The translations under genes and the position numbers were made by a program. 64,000 nt of DNA from Halomonas sp. S3-1-1 (GTDB lineage Bacteria > Pseudomonadota > Gammaproteobacteria > Pseudomonadales > Halomonadaceae). Location of the stretch: positions 186,001 through 250,000 of the forward strand of contig NZ_JALGBZ010000003.1 of assembly GCF_023757625.1 (NCBI RefSeq), given 5' to 3'. Positions 53,063 through 61,247 of the stretch are shown here, piece by piece (within the stretch, counting starts at the first letter, position 1; every line of letters starts with the position of its first letter). The notes below the pieces were generated by a model. The model searched no databases and was not told the DNA's origin. It saw nothing but the letters and a program-made list of their open reading frames with translations.

Positions 53063-54001
53063 ATGCTGAACGCCCGTATCAAACTGCGCCACCTGACGGC
53101 ATTTCTCGAAGTCGCCAAGCGACGCAGTTTCGCCCGCGCCGCCGAGGCGCTTTCGATCAGCCAGCCGGGGATCTCCAAGGCGATCCGCGAGCTCGAGGAG
53201 ATTTTAGAGACGCCGCTGTTCGAACGGGGCGCCCAAGGGATATCGCTCACCCAGGCGGGGCTCACGCTTTTGCGCCACGCCGGGCCCGCTCTGCGCGCGC
53301 TCGATGAAGGCGTGGGGGCGATCGGCAGCGGCCATCGCGGCAAGCGCTGGCTGCGGGTGGGGGCGCTCTCCACCGTCGAAAGCCGTTTGCTGCCGCTGGC
53401 AATTCAGCGCTTTCATGCCGCGCCGCCTCTGGGCGTCGGGGAGGTGTGCGTATCGGTGGTGACCGGGGCCAGCGCCTATCTGCTGTCGCGTTTGCGCTTG
53501 GGCGAGCTGGATATGGTGGTGGGGCGAATGACCGAGGCGCGGGAGATCGGCGATCTCTACTTTGAGCATCTTTACTATGAGCCGCTGGTGATCGTCGCCC
53601 GCCGCGATCATCCATTGGCCCGGGTAGCACCGGTCGCCGCCGACCAGCTCGTCGACTACCCTTGGGCGCTACCGCCGCCCCAGACCACGCTGCGCCAGCA
53701 GGTGGACAGCTTCTGCGTGCGCCACGCCATTACCTTGCCACCGCTTTTGCTTGAAACGCTGTCGCTGCCGGTCAGCCATAGCTACACGCTGGAGAGTGAC
53801 GCGCTGTGGATCGCCCCGCGCGAGGCGGTGGCCGGCGAGCTCGAAAGGGGCGAGCTCGTCGAGGTCGCGCTGCCCTTCGAGTCCCAGGGCGGGTCGGTAG
53901 GGGTCTGCACCAACGCGAGCATGGAGGCCTCGATGAGCCGCGACGTATTTTGCGAAACGCTGCGCCAGGTCGCGGCAGAGCGCATTCAACCAAGGTCGTA
54001 A
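53063..54001 (+). CDS. pcaQ: LysR-family activator PcaQ
   Basis: PcaQ activates protocatechuate genes in response to pathway intermediates. It has 312 residues. The N-terminal helix-turn-helix (about 5-65) has [22 protein letters not shown] and then [18 protein letters not shown], very like remembered rhizobial PcaQ. The ligand domain has [24 protein letters not shown], in two stretches. It lies just upstream of pcaHG in the same direction. A perfect palindrome of the PcaQ type lies three bases after its stop. In rhizobia pcaQ is divergent, so the tandem order here is different. Confidence 0.9.
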   Translation: MLNARIKLRHLTAFLEVAKRRSFARAAEALSISQPGISKAIRELEEILETPLFERGAQGISLTQAGLTLLRHAGPALRALDEGVGAIGSGHRGKRWLRVGALSTVESRLLPLAIQRFHAAPPLGVGEVCVSVVTGASAYLLSRLRLGELDMVVGRMTEAREIGDLYFEHLYYEPLVIVARRDHPLARVAPVAADQLVDYPWALPPPQTTLRQQVDSFCVRHAITLPPLLLETLSLPVSHSYTLESDALWIAPREAVAGELERGELVEVALPFESQGGSVGVCTNASMEASMSRDVFCETLRQVAAERIQPRS

Positions 54002-54003
54002 TT

Positions 54004-54025
54004 CCCATAACCCATGGGTTATGGG
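54004..54025. promoter_or_regulatory. PcaQ box before pcaH
   Basis: A perfect 22-base palindrome has the core ATAACC-CATG-GGTTAT. This matches the ATAACC-N4-GGTTA(A/T) box known for PcaQ in Sinorhizobium. It lies about 105 bases before the pcaH start, a normal place for a LysR activator. Confidence 0.8.
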
Positions 54026-54128
54026 CGGCCATGACTCTTCAATTGGCAAAAGTGCGGCAACCCGCCACACTCGGGGCCTGCCGGCGCTCGCCTGGCCGGT
54101 GCTCATAACGCCATCAAGAGCCTCTCCC

Positions 54129-54851
54129 ATGACCCATGACTATAACCGCTTCGTGACCCGTGACCGCAACTGGCATCCCCCGGCCTACGCCCCTGGCTAC
54201 AAGACATCGGTGGCGCGCTCGCCGCAGCAGGCGCTGATGAGTCTGCAGCAGCCTACCGCCTCGGAGCTGACCGGTCCGGATTTTCGCCACCTGCGCATGG
54301 GCCGTTTTGACAACGACCTGCTGATGAACTTCACCCAGGGCGAAGGTCTGCCCCAAGGCGAGCGGATCATCATGTACGGCCGCGTGGTCGATCAGTTCGG
54401 CAAGCCAATCCCGCATACGCTGGTCGAAATGTGGCAGGCCAACGCCGGCGGGCGCTACCGCCACAAGAAGGACGCCTACCTGGCGCCGCTGGATCCGAAC
54501 TTCGGCGGGGTGGGGCGTTGCTTGACCGATGATCAGGGCTTTTATCGCTTCCGTACCATTAGGCCCGGCCCCTACCCTTGGCCCAACGATGTGAACAGCT
54601 GGCGCCCGGCACATATCCACGTCTCCGTCATGGGGCCTTCGATCTCAACGCGCCTGATCACCCAAATGTATTTCGAGGGCGATCCGCTGATTCCCCTGTG
54701 TCCGATCGTACATACCCTGAAAGACCCGGACGCCGTGGAAACCATGATCGGGCGTCTGGACATGGCCCAGAGCCGGCCGATGGACTGCCTCGCGTATCGT
54801 TTCGATATCGTGGTGCGCGGTGAGCTGCAAACCTATTTCGAAAACCAGTAA
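54129..54851 (+). CDS. pcaH: Protocatechuate 3,4-dioxygenase beta subunit
   Basis: PcaH holds the iron(III) that cleaves the protocatechuate ring between its hydroxyl groups. It has 240 residues from ATG 54129. The four iron ligands are visible: Tyr110 ([12 protein letters not shown]), Tyr149 ([12 protein letters not shown]), His162 and His164 ([11 protein letters not shown]). The start is set by similarity, because the open frame extends further upstream into the leader. pcaG follows after 16 bases. The promoter carries a PcaQ box. Confidence 0.95.
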   Translation: MTHDYNRFVTRDRNWHPPAYAPGYKTSVARSPQQALMSLQQPTASELTGPDFRHLRMGRFDNDLLMNFTQGEGLPQGERIIMYGRVVDQFGKPIPHTLVEMWQANAGGRYRHKKDAYLAPLDPNFGGVGRCLTDDQGFYRFRTIRPGPYPWPNDVNSWRPAHIHVSVMGPSISTRLITQMYFEGDPLIPLCPIVHTLKDPDAVETMIGRLDMAQSRPMDCLAYRFDIVVRGELQTYFENQ

Positions 54852-54867
54852 GGCAGGGGAGAAACAC

Positions 54868-55500
54868 ATGAAACAGCCTAACACCCAGCCGACCAGCGAG
54901 CTGATGCTGCGCGAGACCGCCTCGCAAACCGCCGGGCCCTACGTGCATATCGGTTTGGCCCCCGCCGCTGCCGGTAACCCGGAGCGTGACGAGGAGGTCT
55001 GGAACGAGATGGCGGGCCCCAATGCCAAGGGCGAATCCATCGAGATCATCGGCACCGTCATCGACGGCAACGATGACCTGGTTCGCGACGCGTTTTTGGA
55101 AGCCTGGCAGGCCGATGCCGACGGTTATTATCAATCAAATTACGATTTACGTAACGATTTTAACAGCTTTGGCAGAACCGCCACGACGGCGGATCAGGGA
55201 AGCGAATGGCGCCTGAAAACCGTCAAGCCCGGCGCGGTACTTCATCCAAACGGTGCGCCGATGGCGCCGCACATCAACCTGTCGATCTTCGCTCGCGGCG
55301 TGAACATCCACCTGCAGACAAGGCTCTATTTCGATGATGAGGTTGAGGCCAACGCGGCCTGTCCGGTGCTCTCCCGCGTCGAGTCGGATAGCCGCCGCCA
55401 GACGCTGATCGCCAAGCGTGAAGAAGCCGATGGCGTGGTGCGATACCGTTTCGACATTCGCTTGCAGGGCCCGGGTGAGACGGTCTTTTTCGACTTCTGA
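54868..55500 (+). CDS. pcaG: Protocatechuate 3,4-dioxygenase alpha subunit
   Basis: PcaG is the partner of PcaH and forms part of the substrate pocket but lacks the iron ligands. It has 210 residues from ATG 54868, behind GGGGAG. Family marks are ETASQTAGPYVHIGLAP near the start, DAFLEAWQADADGYY, FGRTATTADQGSEWRLKTVKPG (in part) and HINLSIFARGVNIHLQTRLYF. It is the last gene of the pcaQHG unit, ended by a terminator at 55517-55545. Confidence 0.95.
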   Translation: MKQPNTQPTSELMLRETASQTAGPYVHIGLAPAAAGNPERDEEVWNEMAGPNAKGESIEIIGTVIDGNDDLVRDAFLEAWQADADGYYQSNYDLRNDFNSFGRTATTADQGSEWRLKTVKPGAVLHPNGAPMAPHINLSIFARGVNIHLQTRLYFDDEVEANAACPVLSRVESDSRRQTLIAKREEADGVVRYRFDIRLQGPGETVFFDF

Positions 55501-55516
55501 TCTTGTTGGGCCGAAA

Positions 55517-55545
55517 AAAAGCGCCGGGGCACTGCCCCGGCGCTT
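55517..55545. terminator. Bidirectional terminator between pcaG and the converging dctP
   Basis: A twelve-base stem AAGCGCCGGGGC / GCCCCGGCGCTT with loop ACT is preceded by an A run, so it also works on the minus strand. Confidence 0.85.
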
Positions 55546-55597
55546 TCGTATCCGGCGGCCCTAAAGGACCGCGTGTCTTTTCAATGTTTATCGCGGG

Positions 55598-56623
55598 TCA
55601 GGCGTCGCTCACCGCGCATTCAGCCTTGAGACTCATGGCCGTGTCGTAAACCTCCTGGGCGTTACCACCGACCTCGCTGATGTAACGATCGATAGTTTCC
55701 TGCAACACCGGGCCCCAATCGGGGTCGTTGAGCGCGTCGTCGATTTCGACGAAGGTGTGGCCGGCTTCGACGGCCTCCTGGCGGCCTTCCTTGATCAACG
55801 TGTCGTAGACCTCGGCGGCGCGCATCGACCACTCCATGCCGCTGTGCTCGTCGATCACTTGGCGAAGTTCCTCCGGCAAGCCATCGTAGTTACGCTGGTT
55901 CATGACCGCGAACAGCGACAGGTCATAAAGCGGGACTTCAGTGTGGTAGTTCGCCAGCTCGCTGAGTCGGAAGGTCTTCATCCCCTCCCAATTGAAGCTC
56001 AAGCCATCGACGACGCCGCGCTGCATGGCGGTGAAGACGTCCGGCGCGGGCATGCCAACGGCCTGGGCGCCCAGGCGCTCCATCATGTCGCCGACCACCG
56101 ACGTGGGCCGGCGCAGTCGCAGCCCGGCCAGGTCCTCGGGTTTTTCGATCTGGCGCTCCTTGGTGTGCAAATAGCCCGGGCCGGTGGTGAAGAAAAACAG
56201 CGGCCGGGTATCGGCATACTCGTCGTCCAGGTAGCCCTGGTCATAGAGCGACTGCAGAATGCAGGCGCCTTCGCGGGCGCTCGAGGAGACGCCGGGCAGC
56301 TCGACAATTTGCGTCAACGGAAAGCGCCCGGACGTATAGCCTTGGGCTGAGGCGCCGATATCGGCAATGCCCCGGGCGGTGCTGTCGTAGGTCTGCGCTG
56401 ACTTGGCCAGCGTTTGGCTGGGGAAAACTTCCACGTCGAGCTCGCCGTTGGAGGCCTCGCTGACGCTGTCCGCCCAGGCCTGGAAGAGCGCGCTGTCAAC
56501 CATCGACCCACCGGGCCAGACGTGGGCCAGACGCAGCGTGGTCTGGGCCTGAGCGGCGGCGGGTAATAAAACCAGCGCGCTCATCAGCGCGGCACGTGTC
56601 ACGGTCGTCGGAATTTTTTTCAT
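55598..56623 (-). CDS. dctP: TRAP binding protein beside vanAB, no own membrane subunits
   Basis: This is a periplasmic receptor of 341 residues with a Sec signal peptide (ALMSALVLLPAAAQA before QTTLRLAHVW). It is paralogous to the receptors at 51981-52997 and 59685-60716, with shared GYTSGRFPL, LPGVSSSA, FTTGPGYLH and GMPAPDVFTAMQRGVVDGLSF. The paired cysteines (EGACILQ and KAECAV) are kept. It starts 45 bases after vanB in the same direction, so it is the third gene of vanAB-dctP and its ligand is probably vanillate or a related methoxybenzoate. No DctQ or DctM gene adjoins it. Confidence 0.88.
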   Translation of the reverse strand: MKKIPTTVTRAALMSALVLLPAAAQAQTTLRLAHVWPGGSMVDSALFQAWADSVSEASNGELDVEVFPSQTLAKSAQTYDSTARGIADIGASAQGYTSGRFPLTQIVELPGVSSSAREGACILQSLYDQGYLDDEYADTRPLFFFTTGPGYLHTKERQIEKPEDLAGLRLRRPTSVVGDMMERLGAQAVGMPAPDVFTAMQRGVVDGLSFNWEGMKTFRLSELANYHTEVPLYDLSLFAVMNQRNYDGLPEELRQVIDEHSGMEWSMRAAEVYDTLIKEGRQEAVEAGHTFVEIDDALNDPDWGPVLQETIDRYISEVGGNAQEVYDTAMSLKAECAVSDA

Positions 56624-56668
56624 TATAGTTATCCTTCTATCTTCTTGAGCAGTATCAGGGGGGAGAAC

Positions 56669-57637
56669 TTAAAGGTCCAATACGAGTACGCTGCTTTTAG
56701 CACGGGAACAGCACGGCGTGAACTGATCGTTGGCTGCATGCTCGTGCTCCTCGAGATACAAATCGCGATGGTCCGGCTCGCCTTCGAGCACGCGGGTCAG
56801 GCAGGTGCCGCATACGCCCTGTTCGCAGGAGACCATCACCTCGATGCCGTTTTCGGCCAGCACCTGATGAACGGTCTTGTCCGCAGGCACGGTAAAGCTT
56901 GCCCCGCTGCTGGCGATGCGTACCTCGAAGCTGCCGTCGTCCTCGTTCGAGGTATCGGCGCCGCTAAAGTACTCGGTATGCACCTGATCCTCCGGCCAGC
57001 CGCTGGCCTTGCAGGTGGTCATGACTGCATCGATGAAGCCCTTGGGGCCGCACACGTAAACGTGGGTATCGGCGCTGGGCTCGCCGAGCAGCGCGTCGAG
57101 GTTCAGGTGCTGGCTGGCGTCGCCGTCGTCGAAGTGAAAGTGCACGCGTTCGGCGAAGCTCGAGTCCTGCAGGCGCAGATAAAACGCCGTGCGCTCCTGG
57201 GAGCGGGTGCAGTAGTGCAGCTCGAACCCACCGTCGGTATGCGCCAAACGCTCGGCCATGCATAGAAGCGGCGTGATGCCGATGCCGCCGGCCAGCAGCA
57301 GCGTGTGCTCGGCGGGCTTGAGCGGAAAGTGGTTTTTAGGCGCGCTGATCTGCACCAGATCGCCGACCTGGAGCTCATCGTGCATGGCGTAGGAGCCGCC
57401 GCGCGAGTTGGCGTCGCGCAGCACGCCGATCAGGTAACGGTCGCGATCGTCTGAATGGTTGCAAAGCGAGTACTGGCGCACCAGCCCTTCCTTGACGCGC
57501 ACATCGATATGCGCGCCGGCGCTGAAGGCCGGGAGCTCCCGGCCGTGGGGGTCGGCAAGTTCGAAGGTGACGATATCGCGCGCCTCGACGTGGCGCGCCT
57601 TGACCTCCACGATCATCGAGGGGGCGGTGTGGGTCAT
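56669..57637 (-). CDS. vanB: Vanillate O-demethylase reductase subunit
   Basis: VanB passes electrons from NADH to VanA. It has 322 residues. In order it has a flavin domain (VRQYSLCN near residue 53, the usual RxYS motif), a nucleotide domain (LLLAGGIGITPLLCMAERL, YVCGPKGFIDAV) and a C-terminal plant-type ferredoxin cluster with CEQGVCGTC and a later Cys in FTPCCS. It overlaps vanA by ATGA, so translation is coupled. Confidence 0.93.
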   Translation of the reverse strand: MTHTAPSMIVEVKARHVEARDIVTFELADPHGRELPAFSAGAHIDVRVKEGLVRQYSLCNHSDDRDRYLIGVLRDANSRGGSYAMHDELQVGDLVQISAPKNHFPLKPAEHTLLLAGGIGITPLLCMAERLAHTDGGFELHYCTRSQERTAFYLRLQDSSFAERVHFHFDDGDASQHLNLDALLGEPSADTHVYVCGPKGFIDAVMTTCKASGWPEDQVHTEYFSGADTSNEDDGSFEVRIASSGASFTVPADKTVHQVLAENGIEVMVSCEQGVCGTCLTRVLEGEPDHRDLYLEEHEHAANDQFTPCCSRAKSSVLVLDL

Positions 57638-58704
57638 GCGCTCTCCTCCGTGCTTGCGGCCTCGCGCTCTTCAGACAGGATGCGGTCGATGATCCGGCGC
57701 GCCTGTACGCCGCCGCCGTCGATGTTGAGTTTCAGAAGCTGGCGGTCCGGGTACTTGAGCAGGTTACGCTGCTGCGCCTCGAGCATCTCGAGGTCTTCCT
57801 CGAAGATCTTGCCCTGGCCTTCGCGGATCTTGTCGGTCAACGCCTGATCCTCGGGTTTGAAGTTGCGCGCCATGCCCCAGAAGTACCAGATCGAGGTATC
57901 CGATTCCGGCGTGATGAAGTCGACCACGATGCTCGAGGCTTTCTTGTCCGCCGGCGCGTTGGCCCCGCCGTTACCGGCGTGAGCAACGCCCACTTCGATC
58001 AGTACGTGGCTTGGCGGCGTGAAGCGGCAGATTTGCCAGCGGTCCACCGGCACGTCGTCGGCCAGGCCATTGCCACGCAGCGCCGCCTGCCAGAACGGCG
58101 GGGCGGGAATGTTCTCCATCTCGCGACTGGTCACGACTTCGTCGCCATTCACCTTGGTGTCGGGAGCGGCTTCCTCGATCTCGGGCTGGCCGATGCTGGA
58201 GGCGTGAACGTAGGTCTCGTGGGTCAGGTCCATGAGGTTATCGATCATCAGCCGGTATTCGCAGCCAATATGATAGAGTCCGCCGCCGTAGGCCCACTCC
58301 GGGTTCTCTGCCCACTCGAGTACCGGAATGAGACTTGCGTCCGCCTTGTCTGGGTCGCCGGGCCAGATCCAGATAAAGCCGTAACGCTCCTCGACGGGGT
58401 AGGATTGCACGCTGGGAAAGCCGCGCACGCGCTGGCCGGGCATGCTGTCGCATTTGCCGCTACAGTTCATTTCCAGGCCGTGGTAGCCGCACACCAGTTT
58501 GCCGTCGCGCACGAACCCGAGAGAGAGCGGCGCGCCGCGGTGGGGGCAGAAATCGTCCATGGCGGCGACGCGGCCTTCGTCGCCGCGAAAGAATACGAGC
58601 TGCTTGTTGCAGATAGTGCGCCCGAGCGGTTTATCTTCCAGCTCGTCAGGCGTGCAGGCAACGTACCAGGTATTCATCGGGTAGGGAGAGTGGTGTCGAG
58701 TCAC
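57634..58704 (-). CDS. vanA: Vanillate O-demethylase oxygenase subunit
   Basis: VanA is a Rieske oxygenase that removes the methyl group of vanillate, giving protocatechuate and formaldehyde. It has 356 residues from GTG 58704 with an AGAGGA ribosome site; ATG 58677 is an alternative. The Rieske ligands are Cys53 and His55 (CPHRGAPLSLG) and Cys72 and His75 (CGYHGLEMN). The mononuclear iron site lies in NLMDLTHETYVH. WYVACTPDEL near the N-terminus is typical of VanA. A VanR operator lies in the promoter at 58741-58752. Confidence 0.94.
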   Translation of the reverse strand: MTRHHSPYPMNTWYVACTPDELEDKPLGRTICNKQLVFFRGDEGRVAAMDDFCPHRGAPLSLGFVRDGKLVCGYHGLEMNCSGKCDSMPGQRVRGFPSVQSYPVEERYGFIWIWPGDPDKADASLIPVLEWAENPEWAYGGGLYHIGCEYRLMIDNLMDLTHETYVHASSIGQPEIEEAAPDTKVNGDEVVTSREMENIPAPPFWQAALRGNGLADDVPVDRWQICRFTPPSHVLIEVGVAHAGNGGANAPADKKASSIVVDFITPESDTSIWYFWGMARNFKPEDQALTDKIREGQGKIFEEDLEMLEAQQRNLLKYPDRQLLKLNIDGGGVQARRIIDRILSEEREAASTEESA

Positions 58705-58740
58705 GGCAGGATCCTCTAGAGTATTTTTTGATTTTTAGTT

Positions 58741-58752
58741 ATTGGATCCAAA
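58741..58752. promoter_or_regulatory. VanR operator between vanA and vanR
   Basis: ATTGGATCCAAA matches the 12-base VanR operator known from Caulobacter (ATTGGATCCAAT) at eleven positions. It lies 37 bases before the vanA start and 91 before the vanR start. Confidence 0.8.
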
Positions 58753-58842
58753 GTAAAGAGGGTGATGGTTTTCTTCGTCAACCTATACTTTTGGTTTACC
58801 CGACCTCGTGCATGGGGATAAACAATTGATACAGGAGCAATA

Positions 58843-59520
58843 ATGGGGAGTAACGATAAAAGCGTCGCCAGTCGATTGCGCAAGCTGATCGAGGACGGCT
58901 TCTATCCCCAGGGTGAGCGACTGGGCGAAGAGGCGGTTGCCGAGCGGTTGGGCGTCTCCAGAACGCCGGTCAGGCTGGCGTTCAGAAGCCTCGAACAGGA
59001 AGGGCTGTTGAAGCGTGCGGGTAAACGTGGGTACATGGTGCGCGAATTCACCGACGCCGATATTCACTGCGCGGTGGAAGTGCGCGGCGCGCTGGAAGGG
59101 CTAGCGGCCAAGCGCGTGGCCGAGCGAGGAGTGTCCGACGAGCTTCGCCGGGATCTGCTTTTTTGGATCCAAAAGGGGCGGGGTGTGCTTGAAAAGGGAC
59201 ATTTGGAGGACGATGATGTCGAGCGCTGGATCGAGCTCAACTACCGTTTTCATGATTTGATCGTCAGTTCTGCTGGCAGCGCCGTGATTGGCGACGCCAT
59301 CGCGCGCAACGACCATCTGCCTTTCGCTGCCGCAGCGTCCATCGTAATCGATGACGAAGATCGAGTCGGCGAGTTCAGAAAGCTGCAACTGGCTCAGTTG
59401 CACCACGAACTCATCTTTCAAGCACTCGATAGTGGCGAAGGCGCGCGAGTTGAAATGTTGATGCGCGAGCACGCCTTGATTGGTATTCGCTACCAGGCAT
59501 TTTTAGGAAGCCAGCACTAG
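58843..59520 (+). CDS. vanR: GntR-family repressor VanR
   Basis: VanR represses vanAB until vanillate is present. It has 225 residues. The winged helix (about 8-70) has the GntR signature VAERLGVSRTPVRLAFRSLEQEG and then KRGYMVREF. The FCD ligand domain contains ELNYRFHDLIVSSAGS and QLHHELIFQALDSGEG, with histidines that may bind a metal. It diverges from vanA over a VanR-type operator. A second perfect copy of the operator core lies inside the coding region at 59161-59174. Confidence 0.92.
   Translation: MGSNDKSVASRLRKLIEDGFYPQGERLGEEAVAERLGVSRTPVRLAFRSLEQEGLLKRAGKRGYMVREFTDADIHCAVEVRGALEGLAAKRVAERGVSDELRRDLLFWIQKGRGVLEKGHLEDDDVERWIELNYRFHDLIVSSAGSAVIGDAIARNDHLPFAAAASIVIDDEDRVGEFRKLQLAQLHHELIFQALDSGEGARVEMLMREHALIGIRYQAFLGSQH
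59161..59174. promoter_or_regulatory. VanR-like palindrome inside vanR
   Basis: TTTTGGATCCAAAA is a perfect 14-base palindrome with the same TTGGATCCAA core as the operator at 58741. It lies in the codons for LLFWIQKG of vanR itself. It could be a downstream repressor site that allows looping or a roadblock, or a chance match. Confidence 0.4.
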
Positions 59521-59636
59521 CAGTCATTCTTTTATGAGCGTCTCGAAAGATGCCCATCAACGTAGATACCCTGGACCAAGGTCGATTGGTGCTCGATAGG
59601 CAAGTGGATTATGGTATTTCCATAAAACGAACTTAT

Positions 59637-59651
59637 ATTCGTTATGCGAAC
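59637..59651. promoter_or_regulatory. PcaR-type operator before the TRAP operon at 59685
   Basis: ATTCG-TTATG-CGAAC differs from the perfect palindrome by one base and lies 34 bases before the dctP ATG. An overlapping pair ACGAA-N6-TTCGT starts at 59627. Confidence 0.6.
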
Positions 59652-59684
59652 AAGCGTGTTCTACCAACAGAACGGGAGCTCCTC

Positions 59685-60716
59685 ATGAAAGCAGTTTTCG
59701 CTCGGTGTGCGCTCGCCGCCACCATCGCTGGTCTCTCCATTGCTTCCGCCCAGGCGGCCACCACGCTTCGTATGGCGCACTTCTGGCCGGGCGCTTCCGC
59801 CGTCAACGAAGATATTCTGCAAGCCTGGGCCGATACCATCGCCGAAGAGTCCAATGGCGATTTGAACGTACAGATGTTCCCGTCGGGTACGCTCGCCAAG
59901 CCGGACTCCATCTACGAAGCGGCGGCTAACGGCATTACCGATATCGGCGCGACGGCCCAAGGCTACACCGCCGGACGCTTCCCGCTTTCCCAAATCGTCG
60001 AGCTTCCGGGCGTGGCGAATTCGGCGACCCAGGGCGCCTGCGTACTGCAGACCCTGTATGACGAAGGCCATCTCGATAGCGAGTACGAGGACACCCGGCC
60101 GTTGTTCATGTTTACCACAGGTCCTGGCGGTATCCATACCATCGATACCGACGTGCAGACCCCGGCGGACCTCGAAGGGCTTCGCATTCGCCGCCCGACC
60201 GCCGTAGCGGGCGAAATGCTCGAAAACATGGGGGCAAGCCCGGTGGGTATGCCAGCGCCGGATATCTATACCTCCATGCAGCGCGGCGTCATCGACGGCT
60301 TGAGCTTTCCCTGGGAGGGGCTTGGCAGCTTTAGCATCAACGAGCTGGTGAGCTACCACACCGAGGTGCCGTTTTACACGCTGGTCTTCGTCGCCACCAT
60401 GAACCAGCGCGCCTATGATCGTTTGACGCCGGAGCAGCAGGCGGTGATCGACGACAACTCCGGTATGAAGTGGGCCGAGAAGGCTGGCGAGGTTTTCGAT
60501 CGTCTGGATGTCGAAGGCAAGCAGGAAGCGGTCGACGCCGGGCACACGATTCGCGAAATCGAAAATCCGCTCGAGGACCCGGACTGGCAGGGCCCGCTGG
60601 AGGAAGGTATCGAAACCTACCTGAGCCAGCTCGAAGAGCGGGGCCTCGATCAGGCACGCGATGTTTATCAAGCCGCGCTGACGGCCAGCGCAGCTTGCGA
60701 AAGCGCCCAGGAGTAA
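59685..60716 (+). CDS. dctP: TRAP binding protein of the complete aromatic-acid TRAP carrier
   Basis: This is a periplasmic receptor of 343 residues from ATG 59685 with a Sec signal peptide (LAATIAGLSIASAQA before ATTLRMAHFW). It is followed directly by matching DctQ and DctM genes. Its paralogues at 51981 and 55598 lack such partners. Shared features are GYTAGRFPLSQIVELPGV, FTTGPGG and GMPAPDIYTSMQRGVIDGLSF, and a conserved Cys pair (QGACVLQ and SAACES). A PcaR-type site in the promoter suggests that it serves the beta-ketoadipate pathway, with protocatechuate or 4-hydroxybenzoate as candidate ligands. Confidence 0.9.
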   Translation: MKAVFARCALAATIAGLSIASAQAATTLRMAHFWPGASAVNEDILQAWADTIAEESNGDLNVQMFPSGTLAKPDSIYEAAANGITDIGATAQGYTAGRFPLSQIVELPGVANSATQGACVLQTLYDEGHLDSEYEDTRPLFMFTTGPGGIHTIDTDVQTPADLEGLRIRRPTAVAGEMLENMGASPVGMPAPDIYTSMQRGVIDGLSFPWEGLGSFSINELVSYHTEVPFYTLVFVATMNQRAYDRLTPEQQAVIDDNSGMKWAEKAGEVFDRLDVEGKQEAVDAGHTIREIENPLEDPDWQGPLEEGIETYLSQLEERGLDQARDVYQAALTASAACESAQE

Positions 60717-60719
60717 CCG

Positions 60720-61247
60720 ATGCAGCGTTCTCTGGAAAAGGCTAGCCACTGGCTGGCCTTTTGTTGTCGCGTGGTCGCCGGTGTAGCGCTGGTAGCGCTT
60801 CTGATGGTGACCATCGCCGATGTCAGCACCCGCTATCTCTATCGCTTGACCGACGGCGCCTTCGCGCTACGCGTGAGCGGAAGCGTCGAGCTTGTGAGCT
60901 ATCTCATGCTGTGTTCGCTGCTCGCGGCCATGGCGGCCAACGTCGAGAAAAGCCAAGTGGTGGTCGAGGCGTTTTCGCACCGCCTGCCCCAGTGGATGAA
61001 AAACCGCCTTCACGGCGTCTATCTGCTGGGCTTTGCCGCGTTGGGTCTGGTGCTGTTTACCGGGCTTCTGGATTCGGCGGCGGCGGCCTCGCGTCACGGT
61101 GAGGTGACCCAGGATTTGCGCCTACCCATGGGGCCCATTTACTACGCGGCGGCGGCCATGAGCCTGCTGCTTGGCATTCGTAGCGCCCTGCACGCGCTGC
61201 TCTGTGCGCTCTTTGGTGCCGACGTGGAGGTGGCCGATGGGGAGTGA
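60720..61247 (+). CDS. dctQ: TRAP small membrane subunit DctQ (aromatic-acid carrier)
   Basis: This is the small membrane subunit, with 175 residues and four hydrophobic segments. Marks are VSGSVELVSYLMLCSLLAAMA and the later RLPMGPIYYAAAAMSLLLGI. It starts three bases after dctP and overlaps dctM by 11 bases. It is probably the shared membrane partner of three binding proteins in this window. Confidence 0.88.
   Translation: MQRSLEKASHWLAFCCRVVAGVALVALLMVTIADVSTRYLYRLTDGAFALRVSGSVELVSYLMLCSLLAAMAANVEKSQVVVEAFSHRLPQWMKNRLHGVYLLGFAALGLVLFTGLLDSAAAASRHGEVTQDLRLPMGPIYYAAAAMSLLLGIRSALHALLCALFGADVEVADGE

Noticed and set aside
58709-58722. GGATCCTCTAGAGT, identical to part of a common cloning-vector polylinker
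   Set aside because: The match stops after 14 bases and is embedded in continuous vanA leader sequence, where AGAGGA serves as its ribosome site. Chance is the simpler explanation.
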